Shown here: positions 54,258-62,524 of the stretch, piece after piece
Layout: each line of letters begins with the position of its first letter
Numbering within the stretch: the first letter of the stretch is position 1
Source of the DNA: Megasphaera paucivorans
Lineage (GTDB): Bacteria > Bacillota > Negativicutes > Veillonellales > Megasphaeraceae
Direction of reading: 5' to 3'
DNA: 64,000 bases
NCBI RefSeq assembly: GCF_900103535.1
Contig: NZ_FNHQ01000011.1
Location: 1-64,000, forward strand
The notes under the pieces: model-generated
What the model was told of the DNA's origin: nothing
What the model saw: only the letters and a program-made list of their open reading frames with translations
The model's database searches: none
Program-made: the position numbers and the translations under genes

Positions 54258-55185
54258 AAATACTCGCTCCCATCAATACGCAAAAGCCCAGCGTAATGAT
54301 ATACGCACCGTTACCGAATACATTGGCTCGAAGAATTCCTTTCATCTGTACGACACGCTGTCCGGGGGGCAAACTTGAAGTAAGTAAAAACCTAAATATC
54401 TTATGCGCCGATACTGCCATCAGCATGGGACAAATAATTCCCCAGAAGCCCACCAACCATACCGGCAGTATACAGAGAAACATTATCCATAGTACCGTCA
54501 CTATATGATACAACCGTACAGCATGTTCATATCCCAAAAGAACAGGCAGTGTTTTTCGTTTAGCTTCACTATCTTTTACAATATCACAAATATTGTTAGT
54601 CATCATAATGAGGCCAATCCCTAGAACAAACGGCAAAGCTGCAAATAATACAATCCAGTGAAAATCCCCTGTAATTGCTGCTAAAATTCCCAAAGGAATC
54701 AATCCGCCCATGACAAGTCCCGATACCAATTCTCCCACCGGCAAATAAGAAAGCGGAAAAGGTCCTCCCGAATAAAAAATGACAGCAGCTCCGCCGGCAA
54801 CACCAACTATAATAGGTGCAATGCCGGCAGTCAGCAGCACTGGCATGACCACCAGCACCGCCACTCCCAAATACATTACTGCCAGCAATAACGCATGTGC
54901 CGGATTTAGATTTTCATACACCAGTACTGCATCGTCAGTTTCTACGTAATCTGCCGCACTATCGGCACCTTTAACATAATCAAAAAAATCATTAAACGTA
55001 TTTACGGAGGACTGCATCAATATACACGCACACAAAAGCAGTATGCCTACTATAATATGCAATTGGTATCCTGCCAGTACACAATACAGTTCTCCAAACA
55101 AAGCCGGACAAATCGAAGCAGGCCAAGTATGAGGCGCTGCCAACCGTAATGCCAGCTTGGGTGTGAGCACATTCCGTTGTTCCAT
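54250..55185 (-). CDS. menA: 1,4-dihydroxy-2-naphthoate polyprenyltransferase
   Basis: The 311-residue UbiA-family membrane enzyme has about eight helices and the first Asp-rich motif in SSVNTFNDFFDYVKGADS and a second in MTNNICDIVKDSEAKRKTLPVLLG. It joins the polyprenyl tail to dihydroxynaphthoate. The neighbours (polyprenyl synthase, menG) fix the menA call over other UbiA members. It starts one base after the hepT stop. Confidence 0.9.
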   Translation of the reverse strand: MEQRNVLTPKLALRLAAPHTWPASICPALFGELYCVLAGYQLHIIVGILLLCACILMQSSVNTFNDFFDYVKGADSAADYVETDDAVLVYENLNPAHALLLAVMYLGVAVLVVMPVLLTAGIAPIIVGVAGGAAVIFYSGGPFPLSYLPVGELVSGLVMGGLIPLGILAAITGDFHWIVLFAALPFVLGIGLIMMTNNICDIVKDSEAKRKTLPVLLGYEHAVRLYHIVTVLWIMFLCILPVWLVGFWGIICPMLMAVSAHKIFRFLLTSSLPPGQRVVQMKGILRANVFGNGAYIITLGFCVLMGASIYG

Positions 55186-55186
55186 A

Positions 55187-56224
55187 TCACACCGTCCCCA
55201 GCTTGCGAACCAATTTTAACAACAACCGAGAATATTCGCATTGCGGAAGTTCATCTGCAATTGCTTCTGCCTGGGATTGAAGCTTTTTTACTTCCTGCCA
55301 GGCTGCTTCGACTCCACCCAATCTAGTTACTGCCGTTTCCATCTGAAACATCTCTTGTAATGTCAATGCACCTTCAGCATTACGCCGCATGAATGGAATC
55401 AGCGTTTCCCGTCCTCCTGGCTGTTTCATGGCACAAAGTATCGGCATTGTATATATGCCTTCCTGGAAGTCCTTATGCGCCGATTTACCGATGGTCAAAA
55501 CATCTGACGTAAAATCCAGCAAGTCATCCCGAATCTGAAACATCAAGCCGAGACACTCACCGAATAACTCCAAATTACGGACCAACCGTTCATCACAGCC
55601 ACTCTCCATAGCTCCTATCCGGCAGCAAGCCATAAATAAAGCAACTGTCTTTCCGTGAATGTTGTTCAAATATTCCTCAACCGTCACGTTTTCCTTATAT
55701 CGGCACATGGCTTGACCTATTTCTCCGGCACACATCGCCTCAATGGTCTTTGATAAAACAATACCTGCACGATTCATAGCTTCCTTCATCATGTAATAAC
55801 TGATTCTTCCCATGAGGAAATCGCCTGCATATACAGCAGCATCTTTCCCGTACTTTTTTTGAATAGAAGGTTTTCCTCTGCGGTAATCTGAATCATCAAC
55901 AATATCATCATGAATCAATGATGCCATGTGTGTCATTTCCACAATAGCAGCCAGTTTACAAAGTCGGTCCTGAGCTGTCTTGCAAGCTGATCCGAACTCA
56001 CCTGCCAGCAATAACAACCTAGGCCGGATCATCTTTCCCCGGGTAGAAACCACATCATCCAATACAGTCCCCACTTCTGATCCGGAAAAAGAATGAACCG
56101 AAAAGAGATCAATATACCCTTCCACTGCTTTCATCCGCTTGTCGTACACATTCCCAATGTGCATCGGCATTACTTTGCTGACTTTGTTGTCAAATAATTC
56201 TTGTTTGGTCATCAATATGCTCAC
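55187..56224 (-). CDS. Polyprenyl diphosphate synthase (heptaprenyl/octaprenyl type)
   Basis: The 345-residue long-chain trans-prenyl synthase has both Asp-rich motifs, LIHDDIVDDSDYRRGKPS and FQIRDDLLDF, and supplies the menaquinone side chain. The start is uncertain: GTG at 56224 has GGAAAGG upstream; ATG at 56212 is the alternative. The chain length cannot be read by eye. Confidence 0.88.
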   Translation of the reverse strand: MSILMTKQELFDNKVSKVMPMHIGNVYDKRMKAVEGYIDLFSVHSFSGSEVGTVLDDVVSTRGKMIRPRLLLLAGEFGSACKTAQDRLCKLAAIVEMTHMASLIHDDIVDDSDYRRGKPSIQKKYGKDAAVYAGDFLMGRISYYMMKEAMNRAGIVLSKTIEAMCAGEIGQAMCRYKENVTVEEYLNNIHGKTVALFMACCRIGAMESGCDERLVRNLELFGECLGLMFQIRDDLLDFTSDVLTIGKSAHKDFQEGIYTMPILCAMKQPGGRETLIPFMRRNAEGALTLQEMFQMETAVTRLGGVEAAWQEVKKLQSQAEAIADELPQCEYSRLLLKLVRKLGTV

Positions 56225-56328
56225 GTACACCTTTCCAGAGAATGTTTTCGTTTTAGTGAAATTCTGCAGTGAATATCACAGATTTTATATCTTTGTTACA
56301 GAAATGATTGAGTCACAGAAACTTGTTT

Positions 56329-58485
56329 TTAAAGACCACGTTTTTCCGTAAGGATCTGTGCCGTATGTTTAACTTTGATATCATCCCTGCCGCGAGCATC
56401 GAGACCGCCCCTGATCTGCAATAAACACCCCGGGCAATCAACAGCAACCGTATCTGCTCCGGTTTCAAGGATATGATTTATTTTTGCTTGCAAAATCGGT
56501 GCTGAAATTTCTGGATATTTGATGGAATATGACCCGGAGAACCCACAGCAGCTGTCACATTCGGTCATTTCAGTAAGTTCCACTCCTTGGGTCTGCGTAA
56601 GCAGTTCACGCTGTTCTTTCCAAACATTCATGGTTCTTCTCATATGACAGGAATCATGATATGTAATCTTCATCGGGACGCCGTCACCATCACCCGGAAT
56701 ACCGCCGAGCATGTAAACAAGTTTGGAGAAATCAAAAGTTTTTTCAGCCAGAATTTTTGCACGTTTAAGCATTTCCGGATCATCCTGGAACATATTTTGA
56801 TAATCAATCAAAGCATGCGTACAAGTTGGGCAGGCAGATACGATATAATCATATTTTTCGGCTTCCATTGCTTCAATATTAATAACAGCAGATTTTTTGG
56901 CATTATCCTCATCACCCATATAAGTCGCCGGAGCTCCGCAGCAAGACTGGCCCTGAGGCATTTCAACCTTATATCCGCATGCATTTAGCCCCTTAACAAC
57001 CGCTTCTGCAATATCTACATAAACAAAGTCTAGCAAACACCCCGTAAAAATACCAATCGTGCCCTTAGGATTTGGTACGTCCTGTTTCATTGTAAGAATA
57101 ACATCACGAAAAGGTACTTTGGCAACCGTCGGCAAGCTTCGTCCCGCTGTAAGACCGGATAAAAACATCGGCATATGGCGAATCATCGGTTCACCTTTGC
57201 TGAGCGCTCCCTGTGCAACAGAAGCAATACGCAGCATGGAGTGGAAAAGATGACGATCACTCACTGTATCAAGAGCAAATTTATGAATCGGATTCAGTCC
57301 ATCACGCTTTGCATATCTCGTACGCAGTTTCAAAATCATGCCCGCAATATCCAGTTTGCCCGCACATACTTCATTACATTTTTTACACTGCAAGCAGAGA
57401 TTCTGAATATTTTCAGCTCGTTCCTGAGAAGTCAGGAATGCTGTCAACAAGGTACCAATTCCACCAGTGTATACCTTACCGCCATACACGTGACCACCTA
57501 CAAGGCGAAAAGCAGAACAAACATTAAGACAGGCTCCGCAGCGGATACAGCAGAAAATATCTTTAAAATCAGGATCTTCCAGAATTTTGCTGCGGCCGTT
57601 ATCCAAAATAACTACATGAAATTCTTTTTGCGCCTTTTCATCCGTTTCTTTATTTACCACAACTTCATTCGATCCAGTATACATGCAAACATAACTGGTA
57701 AGTGTCTGGGCAGTACCATTACGAGGCAGAGCTTTCATAGCATATCTGATATCGCTAAGCTTAGCGACAAATTTTTCAATACCTACAACGTATACGTGGA
57801 TTGGAGGCAATGTAGCAGTCATACGTCCGTTTCCTTCATTTGTAAAAGTGATAACGGTGCCCGTATTAGCTACAGCAATATTAGCTCCGGAAACTCCCAT
57901 ATCTGCATTTAAGAATTTATCTCTCATATATTTTCTCGAAGAACGTACCAATTCCAAAATAACCGGATTATTTTGTTCATGAAGGTATTCCGTGAAATAT
58001 TCTGCTACTTGTTCTTTAGAAAGATGAATTGCCGGCATAACCATATGAACAGGAGTATCTCCGGTAATCGCATTGATAAATTCCCCCAAGTCGGTTTCCT
58101 GCACGTCAATACCATCTTCACGCAGCAACTCGTTCATGTGGATTTCTTCGGTCGTCATGGATTTAGATTTTACAATGGCTTTAACTCCCTTTTCTTTAGC
58201 CAGTTTACGAATATACTCCATCGCAGCTTCGCCATCGGCTGCACGAAACACATGTCCGCCTCTGGCATTGAAATTCTTTTCAAATTCATCTACTAATTCA
58301 TGAATATGTTCAGCCGCATACGATTTACCTTCATGAATTTTTTCACGAATCGCTTCAAAGTCGTACCCTTTATAAACCTTAGCCCTATTGCCCGGATAAG
58401 CACTGGTAAACTTAGTTAGGGCATTTTGCAGGGCATTGTTCTCTATGGCTGACTCGATCTCCTGCTTCAATTCTTCGTTATCCAT
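56329..58485 (-). CDS. ldhH: Lactate dehydrogenase (quinone) large subunit, LutB-LutA fusion (LdhH type)
   Basis: The 718-residue protein joins a LutB part and a LutA part. Residues about 60-290 form the LUD domain (MGVSGANIAVANTGTVITF); then 4Fe-4S motifs CIRCGACLNVC and CLQCKKCNEVC; then two CCG domains (GCLLDFVYVDI...QSCCGAP, and ECDSCCGFSGSYSIKYPE). Fused LutB-LutA of about 717 residues is known from Desulfovibrio (LldH/LdhH), where it acts with LutC-like LdhG. It oxidises L-lactate and would pass electrons to quinone. It is followed by hepT-menA-menG. Confidence 0.92.
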   Translation of the reverse strand: MDNEELKQEIESAIENNALQNALTKFTSAYPGNRAKVYKGYDFEAIREKIHEGKSYAAEHIHELVDEFEKNFNARGGHVFRAADGEAAMEYIRKLAKEKGVKAIVKSKSMTTEEIHMNELLREDGIDVQETDLGEFINAITGDTPVHMVMPAIHLSKEQVAEYFTEYLHEQNNPVILELVRSSRKYMRDKFLNADMGVSGANIAVANTGTVITFTNEGNGRMTATLPPIHVYVVGIEKFVAKLSDIRYAMKALPRNGTAQTLTSYVCMYTGSNEVVVNKETDEKAQKEFHVVILDNGRSKILEDPDFKDIFCCIRCGACLNVCSAFRLVGGHVYGGKVYTGGIGTLLTAFLTSQERAENIQNLCLQCKKCNEVCAGKLDIAGMILKLRTRYAKRDGLNPIHKFALDTVSDRHLFHSMLRIASVAQGALSKGEPMIRHMPMFLSGLTAGRSLPTVAKVPFRDVILTMKQDVPNPKGTIGIFTGCLLDFVYVDIAEAVVKGLNACGYKVEMPQGQSCCGAPATYMGDEDNAKKSAVINIEAMEAEKYDYIVSACPTCTHALIDYQNMFQDDPEMLKRAKILAEKTFDFSKLVYMLGGIPGDGDGVPMKITYHDSCHMRRTMNVWKEQRELLTQTQGVELTEMTECDSCCGFSGSYSIKYPEISAPILQAKINHILETGADTVAVDCPGCLLQIRGGLDARGRDDIKVKHTAQILTEKRGL

Positions 58486-58506
58486 ATCAAGTATCCTCCT
58501 TTATTA

Positions 58507-59055
58507 TTATTGATCATCGACTACGATTACCAGAATTTCCAGCGGACCGTGAACACCAACGGTACCGACACATTCAATATCGGCAGTACGGCTCGGACCG
58601 GTAATAAAACCTACAAAGTTAGGCATTTCAGGCATTGCACTAAGCATATCTATCATTGTATCTAAGTTATCTAAAATAGTAGACCGTTTAATAATGACAA
58701 TAGAAAACGGCGGCATAATAGCAGCAATACGTTCATCCACATTTTGATGCAGCTGAATAACCGATCCCAAATCTGCGAGGCCATACTGTGCATCAATAAT
58801 GCCGACCTGATCTGTTTCGCAATTCAAGCGAATATGATCCGTGTGAACCGTAATGCCGGCAGTCTTCAATCCTTCTGCAATGCCAAGTTCTTTAATATAT
58901 TCTGTTTGAACAACGGCTGCTGTAGTATCTCCTCTATCGGAAAATACCTTTTTCAATGTTGGAAGCAACTCCACCTTGCTGCAATGTGCACATTGTCCGG
59001 TCAAGGCAGTCAATTTTTCCTCAAAGCTTTGATACAATTCATCTGCTTTTTCCAT
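58507..59055 (-). CDS. lutC: Lactate utilisation protein C (LUD domain, LdhG type)
   Basis: The 182-residue protein is the small partner of the fused LutB-LutA. It has the LUD features GLADLGSVIQ and the C-terminal ITGPSRTADIE...GVHGPLEILVIV typical of LutC. I chose the ATG at 59055 after GAGGTG; a GTG six bases upstream is possible. It is the first gene of the block, preceded by a striking inverted pair of GT-N3-AC elements. Confidence 0.92.
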   Translation of the reverse strand: MEKADELYQSFEEKLTALTGQCAHCSKVELLPTLKKVFSDRGDTTAAVVQTEYIKELGIAEGLKTAGITVHTDHIRLNCETDQVGIIDAQYGLADLGSVIQLHQNVDERIAAIMPPFSIVIIKRSTILDNLDTMIDMLSAMPEMPNFVGFITGPSRTADIECVGTVGVHGPLEILVIVVDDQ

Positions 59056-59111
59056 TTTCACACCTCTTTCATAAAAATAGCACTGATAAAACGTAGGTCA
59101 TTCTTCTATCT

Positions 59112-59144
59112 AGGTATGACATAAAATAAAAAGATGTCATACCT
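59112..59144. promoter_or_regulatory. Inverted repeat with two GntR/FadR-like half operators before lutC
   Basis: AGGTATGACAT (59112-59122) is exactly inverted as ATGTCATACCT (59134-59144) with an 11-base A-rich spacer. Each arm holds GT-N3-AC, the core of FadR/LldR-type operators, and the arm centres are 22 bases apart, two helical turns. It lies about 60 bases before the lutC start. Confidence 0.6.
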
Positions 59145-59563
59145 GAAGAAATTTTAAGATAGATTTTCCCATACCACCTCACTAAAGTCCCCACCCCATC
59201 AACAGAGCAGAGAAAGAGTTTCTCCATATAGAATAAAACGTAAGTAATAAAAGGAATTTATTTAAAGCCAACAGAAGCAAGTAGTATAGAACAACTAATA
59301 CTTCCGCCTAAATACCGTTATCATGTAAAACCACAGCTGTCTCTTTACGTATGTGTCCATAAAATAATAAAACCATAATATAAAAAAGCCTATAAGCCTA
59401 TAGCATTATCGGCAGTTCTTAAAAAATAAGGCACAGCCAACATTGTTCAAAATATCTGCTATCCGGAAGGCTCTGGCAATAACGTCTCAGTCTATTGAAA
59501 ACCTTGCAATTTTCCTTACTTAAATTATTCTGTTGAAATAAATTCCGTTGAGATTATGTTTAC

Positions 59564-59592
59564 ATTATACAATTTCATTGTGAATTTTACAA
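59564..59592 (-). promoter_or_regulatory. Distal promoter reading toward lutC
   Basis: TTGTAA (59587-59592), 17 bases and TATAAT (59564-59569) on the minus strand. If used for lutC, the leader would be about 500 bases, or it may drive a small RNA. Confidence 0.55.
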
Positions 59593-59732
59593 TAACGCTA
59601 TGCATTTTATTCATCTATTTCGTTGTTAAATTAACATTATAACTATGTGTTTTGTTTATAAGATAAGCATATCTTATGAAATAATGTCCAATTTTAGTAA
59701 AAACTTATACAAAATATGGTTTTATGGATAAT

Positions 59733-59777
59733 AAAAAAAAGTTTCTTTTTGGTAGATGAAAAAAAAGAAGCTTTTTA
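59733..59777. terminator. Terminator-like hairpin
   Basis: AAGTTTCTTTTT (59740-59751) pairs with AAAAAGAAGCTT (59762-59773, one G-U) with A and T runs on both sides, so it could act in either direction. It insulates the lut upstream region from the next operon. Confidence 0.6.
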
Positions 59778-59883
59778 TGTATTACAATAATGCATCTTAC
59801 AAGCAATAAACTTTGTGATTTTTTTAACATGTTATTCTTTATTTAATCTTAAAATAAATACTCTTTATCAAAATATATTAAAA

Positions 59884-59924
59884 ATCAGCAGAGTATTTTC
59901 TCTAAAGAAATATACTCTGCTGAT
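59884..59924 (-). terminator. Terminator after the small membrane ORF
   Basis: ATCAGCAGAGTAT (59884-59896) and ATACTCTGCTGAT (59912-59924) are exact reverse complements, followed on the minus strand by TTTT. It ends the transcript of the M20 peptidase and the small ORF. Confidence 0.8.
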
Positions 59925-59937
59925 AAAATCATACATA

Positions 59938-60075
59938 CTACCATTTATAAAAAGATGCCACACAGAATCCTAGCATAACAATAAGAATAAGCATATTCAA
60001 TGGTGTAAAACCACTATATAAAAGCCATCCGGCAGCTATAACCGTACACACCGTAAATAAAGCCTTCTTCTTCAT
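59938..60075 (-). CDS. Small membrane protein, 45 residues
   Basis: A short ORF begins MKKKALFTVCTVIAAGWLLY and ends VASFYKW, with two hydrophobic helices (about residues 5-20 and 26-42) and a charged N-terminus (KKK). It starts 18 bases after the M20 peptidase stop, has GGGGCGG upstream, and ends just before a terminator, which supports it as a real gene. No function can be given. Confidence 0.6.
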   Translation of the reverse strand: MKKKALFTVCTVIAAGWLLYSGFTPLNMLILIVMLGFCVASFYKW

Positions 60076-60093
60076 GAGAATACCGCCCCGCTT

Positions 60094-61425
60094 TTAATAT
60101 TCCAGCAAAAATGTCTTGAAAAACTGTTTTGATCCCGGCAATGCATCAGCCGGAATTCTTTCATTGACCTGATGAGCTCCACCCCAGCGATCATCCACCA
60201 AAAATCCATCAAAGCGGAATACGCGCCGGACAACAGGTGCATAATAATGAGTGTCCGTAGCTCCCAACATAAGGAACGGAACAAGAGTAATGTTCTTCCC
60301 ATAAAGTGTATGGAGCACTCTTTCTACCGTTCTATAATCATCACTATCCGGCGTCGAGGTAGGCATAGGATCTTCTCCTGAAACATGGCGCATCCGGACT
60401 CCTTCAGGCAAAAATTGCTGTAAATATTGCATGACCGATTCTATGGTATCTCCCTGCAATATGCGGCAGCTCATTGTCATTCCTACATGGGAAGGAAGGA
60501 CATTCGGCTGATTGCTGGCCTGCGCCATTGTAAATGCAAACGTAGTATGAAGCATAGCATCTAGTTCAGGATTCTGACGTGCCAGCGCACACAACTCCTC
60601 CCAATATTTTTTCGGCTCTTGATAAATTCTTTTTTTATCTCCATCTTCAACTGCTGCGGCAGCTTTAAGCTGTGCCTCTGCCAATGGAATCAATCGATAC
60701 GGATACGGATGTGTTTCAATATCTACAATTGCTTTAGCCACTGCACCCAAGGCGGTTCCCAATCCAGGTTTGCTGGCATGCCCCCCCGCAGAATCTTTAT
60801 AAATTTCAATATTAACACAAGCTTTTTCACCTAACCCAATCCGTGCAACAAGCGTATCATCCTTGCCATGGACAATAGAACCACCTTCGTCAAAGGTACA
60901 GCCAATCGTCACACCTTCCGCCTGCAGATTTTGACATAATAAGCGTGCGCCATCCGGACCATCTGCTCGATAAATCTCTTCCCCAAATCCCAAAGAAATA
61001 TATAAATCATATTGTGGACGCCAACCAGAAGCAAATACATCTTCTACCGCTTCCATCTCTGCGGCAAGCAAATGCTTGCAATCTGTTGTACCACGACCGT
61101 ATACGCAGTCATCCACTAATTCTCCTGAAAAAGGATCATATGTCCACTGCGCTAAATCACCAACCTCAACCACATCTTGATGCGCCATAAGCATAAGCGG
61201 TTCTTTTACCGGATTATCTGCCTTAAAACAAAATTGCAATCCTGCTTCGCCTATTTCCGTCAATCGAAATTCACGATAAATCGTTGGATAAAATTTCTGC
61301 AGCCACTGATGCAGTTTGCCAAATTCCCGCCAATCAACTTTATTGCCATATTCATTGGATATAGTAGCGCATTGAATTATTTTTTGAAAATGCGCTGTCA
61401 TTTTTTTATCTTTCGTAACCTTCAT
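60094..61425 (-). CDS. M20-family metallopeptidase (CPS1/PM20D1-like)
   Basis: The 443-residue protein has the di-zinc M20 set: LMLMAHQDVV, the bridging Asp in YGRGTTDCK, the catalytic Glu pair in SLGFGEE, the Asp in FDEGG, and the last His in GATDTHYYAPVV. The order and spacing resemble carboxypeptidase S / PM20D1 more than DapE or ArgE. It probably cleaves peptides or N-acyl amino acids in the cytoplasm; no signal peptide. GAGGTG favours the ATG at 61425. Confidence 0.87.
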   Translation of the reverse strand: MKVTKDKKMTAHFQKIIQCATISNEYGNKVDWREFGKLHQWLQKFYPTIYREFRLTEIGEAGLQFCFKADNPVKEPLMLMAHQDVVEVGDLAQWTYDPFSGELVDDCVYGRGTTDCKHLLAAEMEAVEDVFASGWRPQYDLYISLGFGEEIYRADGPDGARLLCQNLQAEGVTIGCTFDEGGSIVHGKDDTLVARIGLGEKACVNIEIYKDSAGGHASKPGLGTALGAVAKAIVDIETHPYPYRLIPLAEAQLKAAAAVEDGDKKRIYQEPKKYWEELCALARQNPELDAMLHTTFAFTMAQASNQPNVLPSHVGMTMSCRILQGDTIESVMQYLQQFLPEGVRMRHVSGEDPMPTSTPDSDDYRTVERVLHTLYGKNITLVPFLMLGATDTHYYAPVVRRVFRFDGFLVDDRWGGAHQVNERIPADALPGSKQFFKTFLLEY

Positions 61426-61465
61426 GTCATGCACCTCGAATACTTAGATTGATTTCCTTTTTATT

Positions 61466-62287
61466 CTACCACGCCGGAACAAGAACACCCGCAAATTCCT
61501 TGTCAATATAATCTTTTACTGCCTGTGACTGAAATGCTTTAACAAATTTTTTATAAGCCGGGTTATCTTTATCTGCTTCACGAGCAGCAATAATATTGAC
61601 ATACGGACTCGTATTATCTTCTACGGCAATACCATCTTTTTGGCTGTTAAGACCGGCAGAAATAGCATAGCCTGCATTAATAACAGATGCTGCTGTATCA
61701 TCCAAGGAACGAGGAAGTTGTGCTGCTTCCAATTCAATAATATGAAGATGCTTAGGATTATCCACAATATCTTGAACGGTTACCTTCGTTGGTTCTTTTC
61801 CCTTTGTCAGCGTTATCCATCCTTGTTTCTGAAGCAGCAACAATGCCCGGCCGCCGTTTGATGGATCATTAGGAATAGCAATTGTTGCTCCATCGGGTAT
61901 ATCTCCAACGGTTTTATATTTATGGGAGTATAACCCTAACGGAGCTAAATAGGTTTGTCCTATACTAACTAAATGTGTACCATTTTTTTCATTAAAAGCA
62001 TCTAAAAAAGGTTTATGCTGAAAAGAATTTAAGTCAATATCTCCACTGGCCAATGCCTGATCAGGTGTTACATAATCGGAAAAAGTTTTTACATGCACCG
62101 TCAATCCTTCTTTAGCCGCTTCTTTTGTTACCAAATCCATGATTTGTTCACTGGCACCCGGTGTAACACCAACAGTAATTTCCTTTTTTTCCTGCGAAGC
62201 AGAGTTACTTTGATTTCCACATCCTGCAAACAGGCTTGCCGCAGCAACCAGCGCAAGCGCAACAAGTACAATTTTTTTACATCTCAT
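61466..62287 (-). CDS. metQ: Methionine-binding lipoprotein MetQ (NlpA family)
   Basis: The 273-residue lipoprotein (lipobox SLFAGC) has ITVGVTPGASEQIMD, the family's ligand segments DIDLNSFQHKPFL and AIPNDPSNGGRALLLLQ, and ends AGVLVPAW. It binds methionine for a MetNI importer, whose genes are not adjacent. A SAM-I riboswitch with terminator stands directly upstream, confirming methionine regulation. AAGGAG favours the second ATG (62287). Confidence 0.94.
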   Translation of the reverse strand: MRCKKIVLVALALVAAASLFAGCGNQSNSASQEKKEITVGVTPGASEQIMDLVTKEAAKEGLTVHVKTFSDYVTPDQALASGDIDLNSFQHKPFLDAFNEKNGTHLVSIGQTYLAPLGLYSHKYKTVGDIPDGATIAIPNDPSNGGRALLLLQKQGWITLTKGKEPTKVTVQDIVDNPKHLHIIELEAAQLPRSLDDTAASVINAGYAISAGLNSQKDGIAVEDNTSPYVNIIAAREADKDNPAYKKFVKAFQSQAVKDYIDKEFAGVLVPAW

Positions 62288-62310
62288 TTTCATCTCTCCT
62301 TAATAAAATT

Positions 62311-62346
62311 AACAAAAAAAAATCTTCGTCAAAAAAGACGAAGATT
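62311..62346 (-). terminator. Terminator of the SAM riboswitch
   Basis: AATCTTCGTC (62321-62330) and GACGAAGATT (62337-62346) form a 10-bp stem followed on the minus strand by a T8-9 run. It lies 26 bases before metQ and forms when SAM is bound. Confidence 0.9.
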
Positions 62347-62359
62347 AATAACGTAATCA

Positions 62360-62454
62360 ATCATCTTTCGAAATATTTCGCTGGAATTGGCACCTTTCCT
62401 TTCGGAAGGTTGCCGCAGTGTCATAGGGCCAGTCCCTCAACTGCTCTGGATGAT
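62360..62454 (-). ncRNA. SAM-I (S-box) riboswitch controlling metQ
   Basis: The minus strand shows the S-box core: CAGAGCAGTTGAGGGACTGG, CCCTATGACACTGCGGCAACC, a variable P3 arm, and GGTGCCAATTCCAGC. P1 is ATCATC (62449-62454) with GATGAT (62360-62365). SAM binding would release the terminator and stop metQ expression. Confidence 0.95.
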
Positions 62455-62477
62455 ATCGTTATGAAATTGTTGTTGCT

Positions 62478-62507
62478 ATTCTAACATGCCGCTCCTTGTG
62501 CTGTCAA
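62478..62507 (-). promoter_or_regulatory. Promoter of metQ and its riboswitch
   Basis: TTGACA (62502-62507), 18 bases and TAGAAT (62478-62483) with TG one base before the -10, on the minus strand. The start would lie about 17 bases before the riboswitch P1. Confidence 0.75.
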
Positions 62508-62524
62508 TACAAAGTTATCGTCTC

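Larger units (their letters stand above)
59062..59937. other. Long intergenic region upstream of lutC
   Basis: About 0.9 kb without a convincing gene. It holds the inverted repeat at 59112-59144, a distal minus-strand promoter at 59564-59592, a terminator-like hairpin at 59733-59777 and the terminator of the next operon at 59884-59924. A weak stem CTATA-GGCT-TATAG followed by GCTTTTTT (minus, about 59385-59410) lies in the possible leader. An 8-bp inverted repeat (59658-59677) stands upstream of the promoter. I see no riboswitch I can name. Confidence 0.6.
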
